Shown: piece after piece, positions 7,962-16,600 of the stretch
How the letters are laid out: each line of letters opens with the position of its first letter
Position numbering within the stretch: the first letter of the stretch is position 1
Source of the DNA: JANRKN01 sp033763435
Lineage (GTDB): Bacteria > Planctomycetota > Phycisphaerae > Phycisphaerales > UBA1924
Assembly (NCBI GenBank): GCA_033763435.1
Contig: JANRKN010000094.1
Location: 1-39,507 of the forward strand
Length of the DNA stretch: 39,507 nt
Direction: 5' to 3'
The notes under the pieces: model-generated
Database searches by the model: none
Told to the model about the DNA's origin: nothing
Seen by the model: only the letters and a program-made list of their open reading frames with translations
Program-made: the position numbers and the translations under genes

Positions 7962-9593
7962 ATGCGCTGCAAGTCCTGCGACTATCCGCTCTGGAACATG
8001 CGTGAGCGGCTCTGCCCTGAGTGCGGCGCCGGATTCAAGCCCTCGGACTTCGACTTCAACTTCTCGGCCGTCAAGTTCTGCTGCCCGCACTGCGCGACGG
8101 CATACTACGGGACCTCGGCGCGCGGCCATCTCGACCCCGCCTCGTTCACGTGCGTCGGCTGCCAGCGCGCCATCACGATGGACGAGATGGTCGTCGTGCC
8201 TGGCGACCACGTCTCGCCCGCGATGACGGAAGTCGCGACCAACGTCTGGGAGCACGCGGGCGATCGGGGCACGCTCGCGCGCTGGTGGCGCACCCTCAAG
8301 GACTCGATGTTCCGCCCGGGCAAGCTGATCGAAGCGACGCCGCCCGCGGGTGTGCGCGTGGATGAGCAGGGCGTGCAGCCGCCCAGCGAGAGCGTCTGGC
8401 CCGCGCTGAGGTTCGCGATGCTGTCCAACTTGCTCACGATCCTCGTGGCGATCGTGCCGATGCTTCTGATTCTGGCCGTGCCGATGTTCGTCGGCGCAGG
8501 GCCCGGAGGGGGCGGCGGGGCCATGGCGTTCCCCATGATGACGGGCTTGGCGATCGGCCTTCTGGTCGCGGTGATCATTTTTCCGATCACCATTGGGCTC
8601 TGGTCGCTCGCGTCGCACGCGATGCTGCGCGTCACGGGTGGATCGGCCTTCGGGCTCGGGCGCACGGTGCAGTGTCTGGCCTACAGCTCGGGCACGAACG
8701 TCACGGCCGCGGTGCCGTGCGTCGGCGGATACTTCTCGTGGATCTGGTGGGTCGTCGCCTCGATCCTCATGATCCGGTCCGGGCAGCGCGTGAGCGGCGG
8801 GCGCGCGTCCGCCGCGGTGCTCGTGCCCGTGTGCGTCGTCATGCTCACGTGCGTCGCGGGCTACGTCGGGTTCTTCGCGTGGGCGATTCAGCAGGGTCAG
8901 ACCGCGTCTGCCAACGCCCAGAAAGCCCTGCAGCAGGCCCAAGCCGCACAGAAGGCGCAGCTCGAAGCCCTCACCGGCACGGGCGCGCTGCCCGCGCTCA
9001 CGACGCATGCCCGCACGAGCGGCGACAGCATCCGCGTCGCCTTTGAGGGTTACGTTGAGGAGTTCGGCGATTACCCGCAGCACGTGCTGCGCCTTGTTGC
9101 TGAGGCGCGCTTGGCCGTGACCGATGTCGCCACGCCGGGCGAACTCTCCGAGCCCGTTCCCGGGACGGGCGTGCTGCTGCGTGAGCTCGTTGATCGCTCG
9201 CGCGACTCGCGTATGGCCATGGCGCGGACGGTCGAGCAGTCGCTGCCTACCGGCGTGATCGCGTACCGGCTCGGCGCGTTCGTCTTTGTGCACCCCGGAC
9301 TCAGCAGCTCGGCGGTCCGCCAGGCGCCCGAGCTCGGCGAACTCTGGATCGCCGTCTGCCCCGTGAGCGTTCGAGGCGAGCAAGGAGACGTGGTGGTGGT
9401 TCGCGCCCTTCTCCCAGCGATGGTGTTGGCGCGGGATCGCTTCGAACAGGCGCTTGCCGCTCAGAACAAGCTCCGCGAGCGAGCGGGCTTGGAGGCGCTG
9501 CCGGGTTTGGAGACGCTGGAGGCGATCACGCCCGAGAAGCCGCTGGTGGGTGGGGCGATGGGAGCGGGAGGGGCGGGGGCCGGCGGGCGTTGA
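7962..9593 (+). CDS. Zinc-ribbon, Yip1-like multi-pass membrane protein of unknown function
   Basis: This is a 543-residue protein with GGGAG (7948-7952) nine bases before the ATG. The N-terminus holds cysteine pairs typical of zinc ribbons: CKSC (3-6) with CPEC (18-21), and CCPHC (about 40-44) with CVGC (about 64-67). A soluble linker is followed by four membrane segments (about 147-315) with Gly-rich loops, resembling Yip1/DUF1282-type membrane domains. After these comes a short Gln/Ala-rich coiled segment, NAQKALQQAQAAQKAQ, and then a roughly 200-residue soluble C-terminal domain I do not recognise. The last 14 residues are Gly/Ala-rich and are encoded by a G-quadruplex-forming sequence. 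Co-directional with the small membrane gene just upstream. No enzymatic motif is visible. Confidence 0.75.
   Translation: MRCKSCDYPLWNMRERLCPECGAGFKPSDFDFNFSAVKFCCPHCATAYYGTSARGHLDPASFTCVGCQRAITMDEMVVVPGDHVSPAMTEVATNVWEHAGDRGTLARWWRTLKDSMFRPGKLIEATPPAGVRVDEQGVQPPSESVWPALRFAMLSNLLTILVAIVPMLLILAVPMFVGAGPGGGGGAMAFPMMTGLAIGLLVAVIIFPITIGLWSLASHAMLRVTGGSAFGLGRTVQCLAYSSGTNVTAAVPCVGGYFSWIWWVVASILMIRSGQRVSGGRASAAVLVPVCVVMLTCVAGYVGFFAWAIQQGQTASANAQKALQQAQAAQKAQLEALTGTGALPALTTHARTSGDSIRVAFEGYVEEFGDYPQHVLRLVAEARLAVTDVATPGELSEPVPGTGVLLRELVDRSRDSRMAMARTVEQSLPTGVIAYRLGAFVFVHPGLSSSAVRQAPELGELWIAVCPVSVRGEQGDVVVVRALLPAMVLARDRFEQALAAQNKLRERAGLEALPGLETLEAITPEKPLVGGAMGAGGAGAGGR
9548..9579 (+). other. Potential G-quadruplex at gene end, upstream of the tRNA-Thr promoter
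   Basis: Six runs of three to five guanines lie within 32 bases (9548-9550, 9552-9555, 9560-9562, 9566-9568, 9570-9573, 9575-9579), separated by loops of one to four bases. This meets the usual G3+N1-7 rule. It codes for the Gly/Ala-rich tail of the zinc-ribbon protein and ends 11 bases before the candidate -35 of the tRNA-Thr/tuf promoter. Confidence 0.6.
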
Positions 9594-9617
9594 CCCGTGT
9601 TCGGGGTTTGCTACGAT
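9590..9617 (+). promoter_or_regulatory. Candidate promoter for tRNA-Thr and tuf
   Basis: TTGACC (9590-9595) and TACGAT (9612-9617) are separated by 16 bases, and the -10 is preceded by TGC, an extended -10 feature. The -35 matches consensus at five of six positions and overlaps the TGA stop (9591-9593) of the preceding gene. Initiation near 9624 would place the tRNA about 75 bases downstream. This is the best sigma70-like promoter in the window. Confidence 0.55.
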
Positions 9618-9698
9618 CGTGTCCCCCCGGGTCCGGCGTTGTCGGTTCCGGGGTGCGTGTCGTTGGGCGAGAAGCCAGCGGGTTTCGGGCCCGACCTC

Positions 9699-9770
9699 GC
9701 CGCTGTAGCTCAGTGGTAGAGCGCACCCTTGGTAAGGGTGAGGTCGTGGGTTCGACTCCCATCAGCGGCT
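9699..9770 (+). tRNA. tRNA-Thr (anticodon GGT)
   Basis: The 72-base cloverleaf has a perfect seven-pair acceptor stem (GCCGCTG at 9699-9705 with CAGCGGC at 9763-9769) and discriminator T. The D arm is AGCTCAGTGGTAGAGC. The anticodon stem CACCC/GGGTG encloses loop TTGGTAA with anticodon GGT (9731-9733 region), and the T arm holds GGTTCGACTCC. CCA is not encoded. It lies 167 bases upstream of tuf, matching the thrT-tufB order known in E. coli, so the two are probably co-transcribed and separated by tRNA processing. Confidence 0.97.
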
Positions 9771-9937
9771 CTTTGGAAGGCCTCTTTACGGGGGCGTTCG
9801 GACAGGAAATCCGGGCCCGGTCGGGCAAGGATTAAAGCGTTCGGACCGGGTGGGCATCGTGACTCGCGGATCGGCGATACGGAGTCGGCACGCGGGATTT
9901 GTGAAGGATCGGGACACGCGAGTTCGGAGTTGCAGTC
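9771..9937 (+). promoter_or_regulatory. tRNA-Thr to tuf spacer (processed tuf leader)
   Basis: No gene is visible here. A long stem-loop is possible between CCCGGTC (9816-9822) and GACCGGG (9844-9850), and the sequence GCGTTCGGA occurs twice (about 9794-9802 and 9837-9845). GGAG at 9926-9929 is the ribosome-binding site of tuf, eight bases before its ATG. After tRNA 3' processing this would be the 5' leader of tuf mRNA. Confidence 0.4.
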
Positions 9938-11140
<1,203 letters not shown>

Positions 11141-11141
11141 A

Positions 11142-11190
11142 TCACGCCTCTCCGGGCGTGAGGGACTCAGTCACGCCCCTCCGGACGTGA
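11142..11190 (+). repeat. Two tandem hairpin repeats just after the tuf stop
   Basis: Two near-identical units follow the tuf stop by one base. The first, TCACGCC (11142-11148) with GGCGTGA (11155-11161), is a perfect seven-pair hairpin. The second, TCACGCCC (11171-11178) with GGACGTGA (11183-11190), has one mismatch. The units are also a direct repeat with a 29-base period. No T-tract follows, so they are probably 3'-end stabilisers rather than terminators. Confidence 0.6.
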
Positions 11191-11225
11191 GGGCGTGGGG
11201 AGTGGTGGTGGGGTAGGGTGTGGGG
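11191..11225 (+). other. G-run cluster in the tuf 3' untranslated region
   Basis: Five G-runs (11191-11193, 11197-11200, 11210-11213, 11216-11218, 11222-11225) lie between the hairpin repeats and the terminator. The loop after the second run is nine bases, so the motif meets only a relaxed G-quadruplex rule. Confidence 0.4.
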
Positions 11226-11240
11226 CGGTTTGCTACTCGA

Positions 11241-11271
11241 ACGGGCCCGCGGAAGCGCGGGCTCGTTTTTT
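11241..11271 (+). terminator. Rho-independent terminator of tuf
   Basis: An 11-pair GC-rich stem (ACGGGCCCGCG with CGCGGGCTCGT, one G-T wobble) closes a GAAG loop and is followed by six T (11266-11271). This is a textbook intrinsic terminator. It separates the tRNA-Thr/tuf unit from rpmG. Confidence 0.88.
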
Positions 11272-11356
11272 CAGAATCCTCCGACTCGCTCGCGCGCCGG
11301 TCGCGTTCCATGGCCCGGTTTCGCGGGGTTCGGGCGAAGTTTGCAGGGCGGGGGCC

Positions 11357-11362
11357 TATAGT
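11357..11362 (+). promoter_or_regulatory. Candidate -10 element for rpmG-trnW-secE-nusG
   Basis: TATAGT matches the -10 consensus at five of six positions and stands out in this GC-rich spacer after the tuf terminator. No good -35 is seen at 16-18 bases; TTGCAG at 11341-11346 is too close. It would give a leader of about 110 bases before rpmG. Confidence 0.4.
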
Positions 11363-11478
11363 CCTTCCCGGCTCTCGGGACCGCGGCGCTTCGGCGCGGC
11401 GGTTTGCGGTCGGCGGCGGGTGGTCGACGGGTGGGCTGGTCGGCGGGTGGTCTCGGTGTTTGAAAGGTCAGGCGCGAT

Positions 11479-11661
11479 ATGGCGAAGAAGAAGTCGATGG
11501 CCCGTGAGTACGTGTGGCTCCAGTGCACCGAGACCGGTGACCTGAACTACCGCAGCGAGGTGAACGTCAAGGGTGGTCTGCCCGAGGGCCTCAAGGAAGG
11601 CCTGAAGAAGTACTCGCCCCGCCTGCGCAAGCACACGGTGCACAAGATCAAGCGGAAGTAA
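11479..11661 (+). CDS. rpmG: Ribosomal protein L33 (zinc-free form)
   Basis: This 60-residue protein begins MAKKKSMAREYVWLQCTETG and ends LRKHTVHKIKRK, matching the start and end blocks of L33, a small 50S protein near the E site. Only one cysteine (in LQCTETG) remains. The two Cys-x-x-Cys pairs that bind zinc in C+ forms are absent, with KYSPRLRKH replacing KYCPxCRKH. It is therefore a C- type, not expected to need zinc. It is somewhat longer than usual owing to VKGGLPEGLKEG in the middle. It sits upstream of tRNA-Trp, secE and nusG, a common bacterial order. Confidence 0.95.
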   Translation: MAKKKSMAREYVWLQCTETGDLNYRSEVNVKGGLPEGLKEGLKKYSPRLRKHTVHKIKRK

Positions 11662-11808
11662 TGCCGGGCCCCCGCGCTCTCGGGCGATGCCGCGACACCG
11701 CGGCGCGACGGGACGCCCGGGCCCTTTCTTCGGCCCCCGAGGACCTCGCGCGTGGCGCAGAATGGCAACGAATCTTCGAACGGCCCGGGCGGAAACGCTC
11801 AGGCTCGG

Positions 11809-11881
<73 letters not shown>

Positions 11882-11885
11882 TTGA

Positions 11886-11906
11886 GGGCGAGAGTGACTC
11901 TCGCCC
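11886..11906 (+). promoter_or_regulatory. Perfect hairpin immediately 3' of tRNA-Trp
   Basis: GGGCGAGAG (11886-11894) pairs perfectly with CTCTCGCCC (11898-11906) around a TGA loop. It begins five bases after the tRNA. There is no T-tract, so it is not a terminator. After excision of the tRNA it would sit at the very 5' end of the secE-nusG mRNA and could protect it (inference). Confidence 0.6.
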
Positions 11907-11931
11907 GCGCGGCAGCGATCCGCGCGAACAG

Positions 11932-12609
11932 GTGTCCTACGGCATCTACAAGTACGGCCAGGGCTACTGGGTCCGCGTCGGCACCGCGTTCCTGCTCGGC
12001 CTCCTGATCACTGCCTTCGCGGGCTGGATCTGGAAGCAGCTCGAGCTCGTGCCTGTGCCCAAGCCGACCTGGCAGCTCACCGTCACCGACGCCGACGCGG
12101 CTCTAGCGCCGGGCGCCAAGGCTGAGCTTGTCGCGGACCTCGCGACGACCGACGGCCGGGGCAACGTCATCGGCAGCGCCACGGTCAATGCGGTGTCGAT
12201 CCAGGCCGACCGCAAGGGCGGCGTGACGATCGGCACGATCGCGATGGAAGGCAAGCGTGATCCGACGCAGATCGAGATGGTCCGCGTCGGTCAGGCGACC
12301 GCGCTCGTGAGCCGCGCCGAGGGGATCGCGTCTTTCGAATTGATCTACCTGCAGGGCGGCGTGGCGGCGGTGCTGCTGCTGGCCGGGTCGCTCGTGATCT
12401 TCTGGGTCGTGGCGCGCAAGCCCAAGACCGTCGAGTTCCTGATTTCGACCGACGGCGAGATGCGCAAGGTCAACTGGTCCACGCGGAAGGAAATCTGGGG
12501 CTCGACGAGCGTCGTCGTGGCCGCGACGTTCCTGATCGCGGGCATCTTGTTCGGCTTTGATCTCATCCTGCAGGGCTTCTTCACGCTGATCCGCGTGCTG
12601 GAGCGCTGA
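11932..12609 (+). CDS. secE: Preprotein translocase subunit SecE with inserted domain
   Basis: The C-terminal part (about 160-225) is a clear SecE domain: KTVEFLISTDGEMRKVNWSTRKE followed by a final membrane helix. SecE clamps SecY in the inner-membrane SecYEG channel. With the GTG start at 11932 the protein is 225 residues and opens VSYGIYKYGQGYW, then helix 1 (about 17-34), a soluble stretch of about 105 residues, helix 2 (about 143-160) and helix 3 (about 192-218). The soluble stretch should face the periplasm. The frame is open back to a GTG at 11752, which has AGGA upstream, but that version would translate the whole tRNA-Trp gene. I prefer 11932, though it lacks a clear ribosome-binding site, so the start is uncertain. 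Confidence 0.9.
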   Translation: MSYGIYKYGQGYWVRVGTAFLLGLLITAFAGWIWKQLELVPVPKPTWQLTVTDADAALAPGAKAELVADLATTDGRGNVIGSATVNAVSIQADRKGGVTIGTIAMEGKRDPTQIEMVRVGQATALVSRAEGIASFELIYLQGGVAAVLLLAGSLVIFWVVARKPKTVEFLISTDGEMRKVNWSTRKEIWGSTSVVVAATFLIAGILFGFDLILQGFFTLIRVLER

Positions 12610-12611
12610 TC

Positions 12612-12683
12612 GGGCGGACGGGTGCGGCGGGGCGAAGCGGGTGGGCCCGGGTGGGTTGGATGGGCCGGGTGAGATGGGTGGGG
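12612..12683 (+). other. Chain of potential G-quadruplexes between secE and nusG
   Basis: Eleven runs of three or four guanines on the mRNA-sense strand lie within 72 bases. The tightest unit is GGGTGGGCCCGGGTGGG at 12639-12655 (loops 1, 3 and 1). A second unit covers 12662-12683 (loops 2, 6 and 1) and a third 12612-12641 (loops 5-6). It follows the secE stop by two bases and ends 115 bases before nusG. No gene is visible here. Confidence 0.65.
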
Positions 12684-12798
12684 TGCGTCAGGTGTTGGGC
12701 GCGAGGTTCGCGCGGGTGCCGTTCGCGGCGTCCGCGCAGCGTTGGGTTGGGGTGATCGGTTGGAGGCGTGGCGGGGTTTGGGAACGGAGGTCGCAGCG

Positions 12799-13431
12799 AT
12801 GAGCCAGACGGAAGCCAACACGGGCGCAACGGAGAAGGCCGGTCTGATCGGCGCTGACGATGTGCTGCGTGCCGAGGGAATGAACTGGTTCGTGCTGCGC
12901 GTGGCGTCGAACAAGGAAAACTCGGTCCGCGAGACGCTGCTTCGCAAGGTTCAGATCGAGAAGATGTCGCACCTCGTCGGCCGGATCCTCGTGCCGACGG
13001 AGAAGATCAAGACGATCAAGGCCGGCAAGCAGAAGATCACCGAGAACAAGCTCTACCCGGGCTATGTGTTCGTCGAGATGCGCCTTGAGCCGGACGGCCG
13101 GATCCCGCAGGACGTCTTCTTCCTGATCAAGGAGACGACGGGCGTGGGCGACTTCGTTGGCACGGCCGGCCGGCCGACGCCGATGAAGGACCACGAGATC
13201 GAGAAGATGCTCCGCGACTCGCGCCGCCCCGAGGACGAGCCCTCGGTGAAGATGGTGTTCGAGAAGGGCGAGCACGTGGTGATCAAGGAAGGCCCGTTCC
13301 AGAGCTACGAGGGCACGGTCGACGAACTGCTGCCCGACAAGGGTCTGGTCCGCGTGCTGGTCACGATCTTCGGGCGCCAGGCGCCGATCGAGATCGAAGA
13401 GTGGCAGATCGCCAAGGCCGACAGCCAGTAA
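12799..13431 (+). CDS. nusG: Transcription elongation/antitermination factor NusG
   Basis: This is a 210-residue protein from ATG 12799, chosen because GGAGG (12786-12790) lies eight bases upstream; an in-frame start at 12742 lacks one. The NGN domain (about 30-150) contains NWFVLRVASNKENSVRETL and LYPGYVFVEM. The C-terminal KOW domain contains FEKGEHVVIKEGPFQSYEGTV and FGRQAPIEIE. NusG binds the RNA polymerase clamp, promotes processivity and couples to ribosomes or Rho. It is slightly longer than the E. coli form (181) owing to a polar N-terminal tail. It is the last gene of the rpmG unit, followed by a terminator; ribosomal protein genes rplK/rplA do not follow as in many bacteria. Confidence 0.97.
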   Translation: MSQTEANTGATEKAGLIGADDVLRAEGMNWFVLRVASNKENSVRETLLRKVQIEKMSHLVGRILVPTEKIKTIKAGKQKITENKLYPGYVFVEMRLEPDGRIPQDVFFLIKETTGVGDFVGTAGRPTPMKDHEIEKMLRDSRRPEDEPSVKMVFEKGEHVVIKEGPFQSYEGTVDELLPDKGLVRVLVTIFGRQAPIEIEEWQIAKADSQ

Positions 13432-13477
13432 GCGGCGCTCTCCGGCTCCAGAACGATCCACCCGCAGAACGATTCAC

Positions 13478-13510
13478 CGGCCCGGGCTCAGCGCTCGGGC
13501 CGCTTTGTTT
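13478..13510 (+). terminator. Rho-independent terminator after nusG
   Basis: CGGCCCGGGC (13478-13487) pairs with GCTCGGGCCG (13493-13502), with one G-T wobble and a five-base loop, and is followed by CTTTGTTT. It lies 46 bases after the nusG stop and ends the rpmG-secE-nusG unit. Confidence 0.75.
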
Positions 13511-13675
13511 CTGCTTCGCGCTTCTGACGCACGATCTCCGCGGAACCCTGCGCAGTACAGAGGGTCGGTATCCTGTAGACGCGGCACGGTGCGGGAAGTC
13601 GGCGGGAAGAGGGCTGGACGAGCGCGGGAAGGGTGCGGGAGCACGACGGCTCGGGCAAGTCAGGGAGACTGCGCG

Positions 13676-16600
13676 ATGGGCACGGGCGACGGCGATTTCT
13701 GGGGTTCCAAGGGCTCGGGCAAGCCTTCGTCTCCGGGCGGCGGTGGCGCGGCTGGCGGTGGTGGGGGCGGCGAGTTCTGGGGCAATGCCGCCGAGAAGAA
13801 GCGCGAGATGCTCACGCCGCCCGATCCCGTGAAGCAGCGCGAGCGGCGGGCGGGGCGCGTGAAGCGGATCCTGGGCTGGTCGGCGCTGACGCTGGTGGTG
13901 CTGGCGGGGGGCGTGGTGGCGCTTGCGCCGACGATCGCGGGGAGCCTTGCGCCGGGCATGGCGCCGGGCTTCATCAAGGACAAGCTGCCGGGCACGGTGA
14001 GCCTGGGCAAGGCCGAGCTTTCGTGGCTGGGCGATCAGGTATTGACGGGCGTGACGCTGCGCGAGCCCTCGAAAGACGGCACGGGCAAGGTCATCGCGCG
14101 CGATGTCTCGATACGCATCCCTGCGGGGCTGCTGGGCGTGCTGACGGGCGGGCGCGACTTCGGGCGCGTGACGATCGACGTGCCCGAGATCGCGCTCGTG
14201 CGGGGTTCCGACGGCGTGACCAACCTCGAACGCGCGCTGGGCCTTGCGAAGCCCGAGACGAAGAAGACTGACGCGAAGAAAGCGGACACGAAGAAGGCCG
14301 CGGAGCCCGCCAAGCTGCCCGAAGGCCTCGCAGCGGAGGTCCGGCTCAAGATCGGGCGCGTGACGTACGTCGATTCGTCGCGGTCTGAGAAGAGCCCGTC
14401 CGGCGCGGGCGAGCCATTGCGCGTCGCGCTGCAGGAGATCGACCTTGCGCTCGATGTCGCGACGGGCAAGGCGCTGAACGCCAAGCTCAGCGCGGTTGCG
14501 GTCGCGGGCGAGCCGCTGAAGAGCGTGCCCAAGGCGAGCGAGCCTCTGCCCGAGGGCGCAGGGCGCATCGGCGTTTCGGCGAAGGTTGAGTCGTGGAGCG
14601 ATGCGGCGGGCTCGATCACGCCCGCGAAGGCGAAGGTCGACGTGACGGCCGATGTTGCCGGCGTCCCGACCGCGGTGCTCGACGCGCTCGCGGGGCTCGA
14701 CGGGCGCCTCGCGCAGACACTCGGCCCGCGGCTGACAGTCAACGTCGTTGCCAAGGGCTCGATGAAGGAAGCTCAGGCCTCGGTGAACGCCAGCGCCGAG
14801 AGGCTGAAGCTCTCCGCGCCGATCGCGGTCGCCTCGGGCGTGCTCAGCGCGTCAGGGCCGATTGAACTCTCGCTCGCACCCGAGGGGCTCAGGCCCTGGC
14901 TGCCCGCGGAGGTCCTCAGCGGAACGAGCGCGGATGGCTCGCCCGCGGCGGTGACGCTGCGCGAGCTCCCGGGCGTGAGTGTGAAGGTCGAGTCGCTGCG
15001 GGTTGAACTGCCGGCCGAGGGCAAGGCGTTTGATCCGCGGATGGCCTCGGCGATGGTGGAGCTGCGCACGACGGCCGCGGGCGGACAGGTTCGGCTCGCG
15101 CCCGGCGGCGGGGCGCAGACGCTTGCGGTTGAAGAGTTCGTCGCGAAGGTCGATGCCTCGAAGCTCGCCGAGGGCGTTTCGCTCTGGTTCGGCACGCGCG
15201 CGTTCGTCGATGGGAAGCCGGCGGGGGCCCTGACCGGCGATGTTCGCGCGGCGGGCGTGATCGACGGTAAGGGCCAGTTCGTCGCGGGCGTGCCCAAGGA
15301 CGTGCAGGCCAAGGTGGATCTGGTCGCTCTGCCGACGGCGCTCGCGCAGCCTTTCCTGGGCGCGCTGCGCGAGAAGCTCGACCTCGCGCGCGACGTGGGG
15401 CCGACGCTCAACTTCACCGCGCGCGCGAACACGGTGGCAGAGACCACGCCGGGCGCCAAGGCCGGTCAGCCGCCGACGCTCGACGCCTCGATCAATCTGC
15501 GCGGCGACCACGTGGCGATCTCCGGGGCGCTGCGGGTCGCGACCGACGCGATCACGCTTCAGCCCGAGCGGGGCGGGGGCGAGTTCCGCGACGCGGGAAT
15601 GGTCGTGGTGTTTCTGCGTGGTTCGGGGCTCGCGTCGAAGTTTGTGCCCGAGTCGGCGGGGTATCGCCTGAGGCCGGATTCGGTCGCCGGCGTGACGATT
15701 ACCGAACTGAACGTGCCGCGGACGAAGGAGGGCGGTCTGGCGCTGGAGAACGCGCAGATCCGCGGCGGGGTGTCGGCACAGAAGTGGTCGCTCGAATCGC
15801 TCGCGAAGGATCGGCCCGCGGTCGACGTCGACGTCGCGGGCGTGCAGTTCACCATGGTCGGCACGGACGTGCCCAAGGCCGAGCTGACGTTCGTGGCCAA
15901 GACACAGGGCCAGCCGTTCAGCGCGATGGGATCGTTCGACCTGCCCGGGCTTCGTGCGGCGCTGGCGAAGCAGGGTAAGGGTGAATCGATCGGTGTGATG
16001 GACATCCGCCCGGCGGGCTCGGTCGAGGTGAGCGACGTGCCGACGAGCCTGGCGTCGCTGCTGCCGCGGGATGCGCAGGGGCCCGATATGGGCGCGGCGA
16101 TCCGTCAGACGCTCGGGCCGACCGTGTCGATGACGCTGCGCGCGACGCCTCAGGGCGAGACCGCGCAGGCCGCGACGATCGACTTTGATCTCAGCGTGCG
16201 GAGCGAGGGCTTGAAGGTCGCGACCGGCGGCGTGGTGAGCCCAAGCAAGGCCGAGCTTCGCGCAACGACGATCGATGCGCGGCTCGTGCCGGCGGCGGTC
16301 AACGCGCTTTTGCCCGAGCCCGCGCCGGGCGAGCCCGCGATGACGCTGCGCGAGGCGTCGCGCGTGGAGGTGCGCTCGCCCGCGGTGACGATCCCGCTCA
16401 AGGCGGGGTACGAACCGGACCTGGCCTCGGCGCCGCCGATCCCGTTTACTGTGCGCGTACCCGGGCGGCTGGTGGTCGATGGCGTGCAGACGCGCGACGC
16501 GCAGGGCCGCGTGACGATGATCTCGCCCGCCGGGATCGAGAACTTCCAGCTGACGGGCGGGCTGCCGGTCGGCGCGCTGGTGAAGACGGCGGGCGGGAGT

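Noticed and set aside
11663..11730. Inverted repeat CCGGGCCC after rpmG followed by TTTCTT as a terminator
   Set aside because: The loop is about 45 bases and the T-tract is weak; termination here would cut off tRNA-Trp, secE and nusG.
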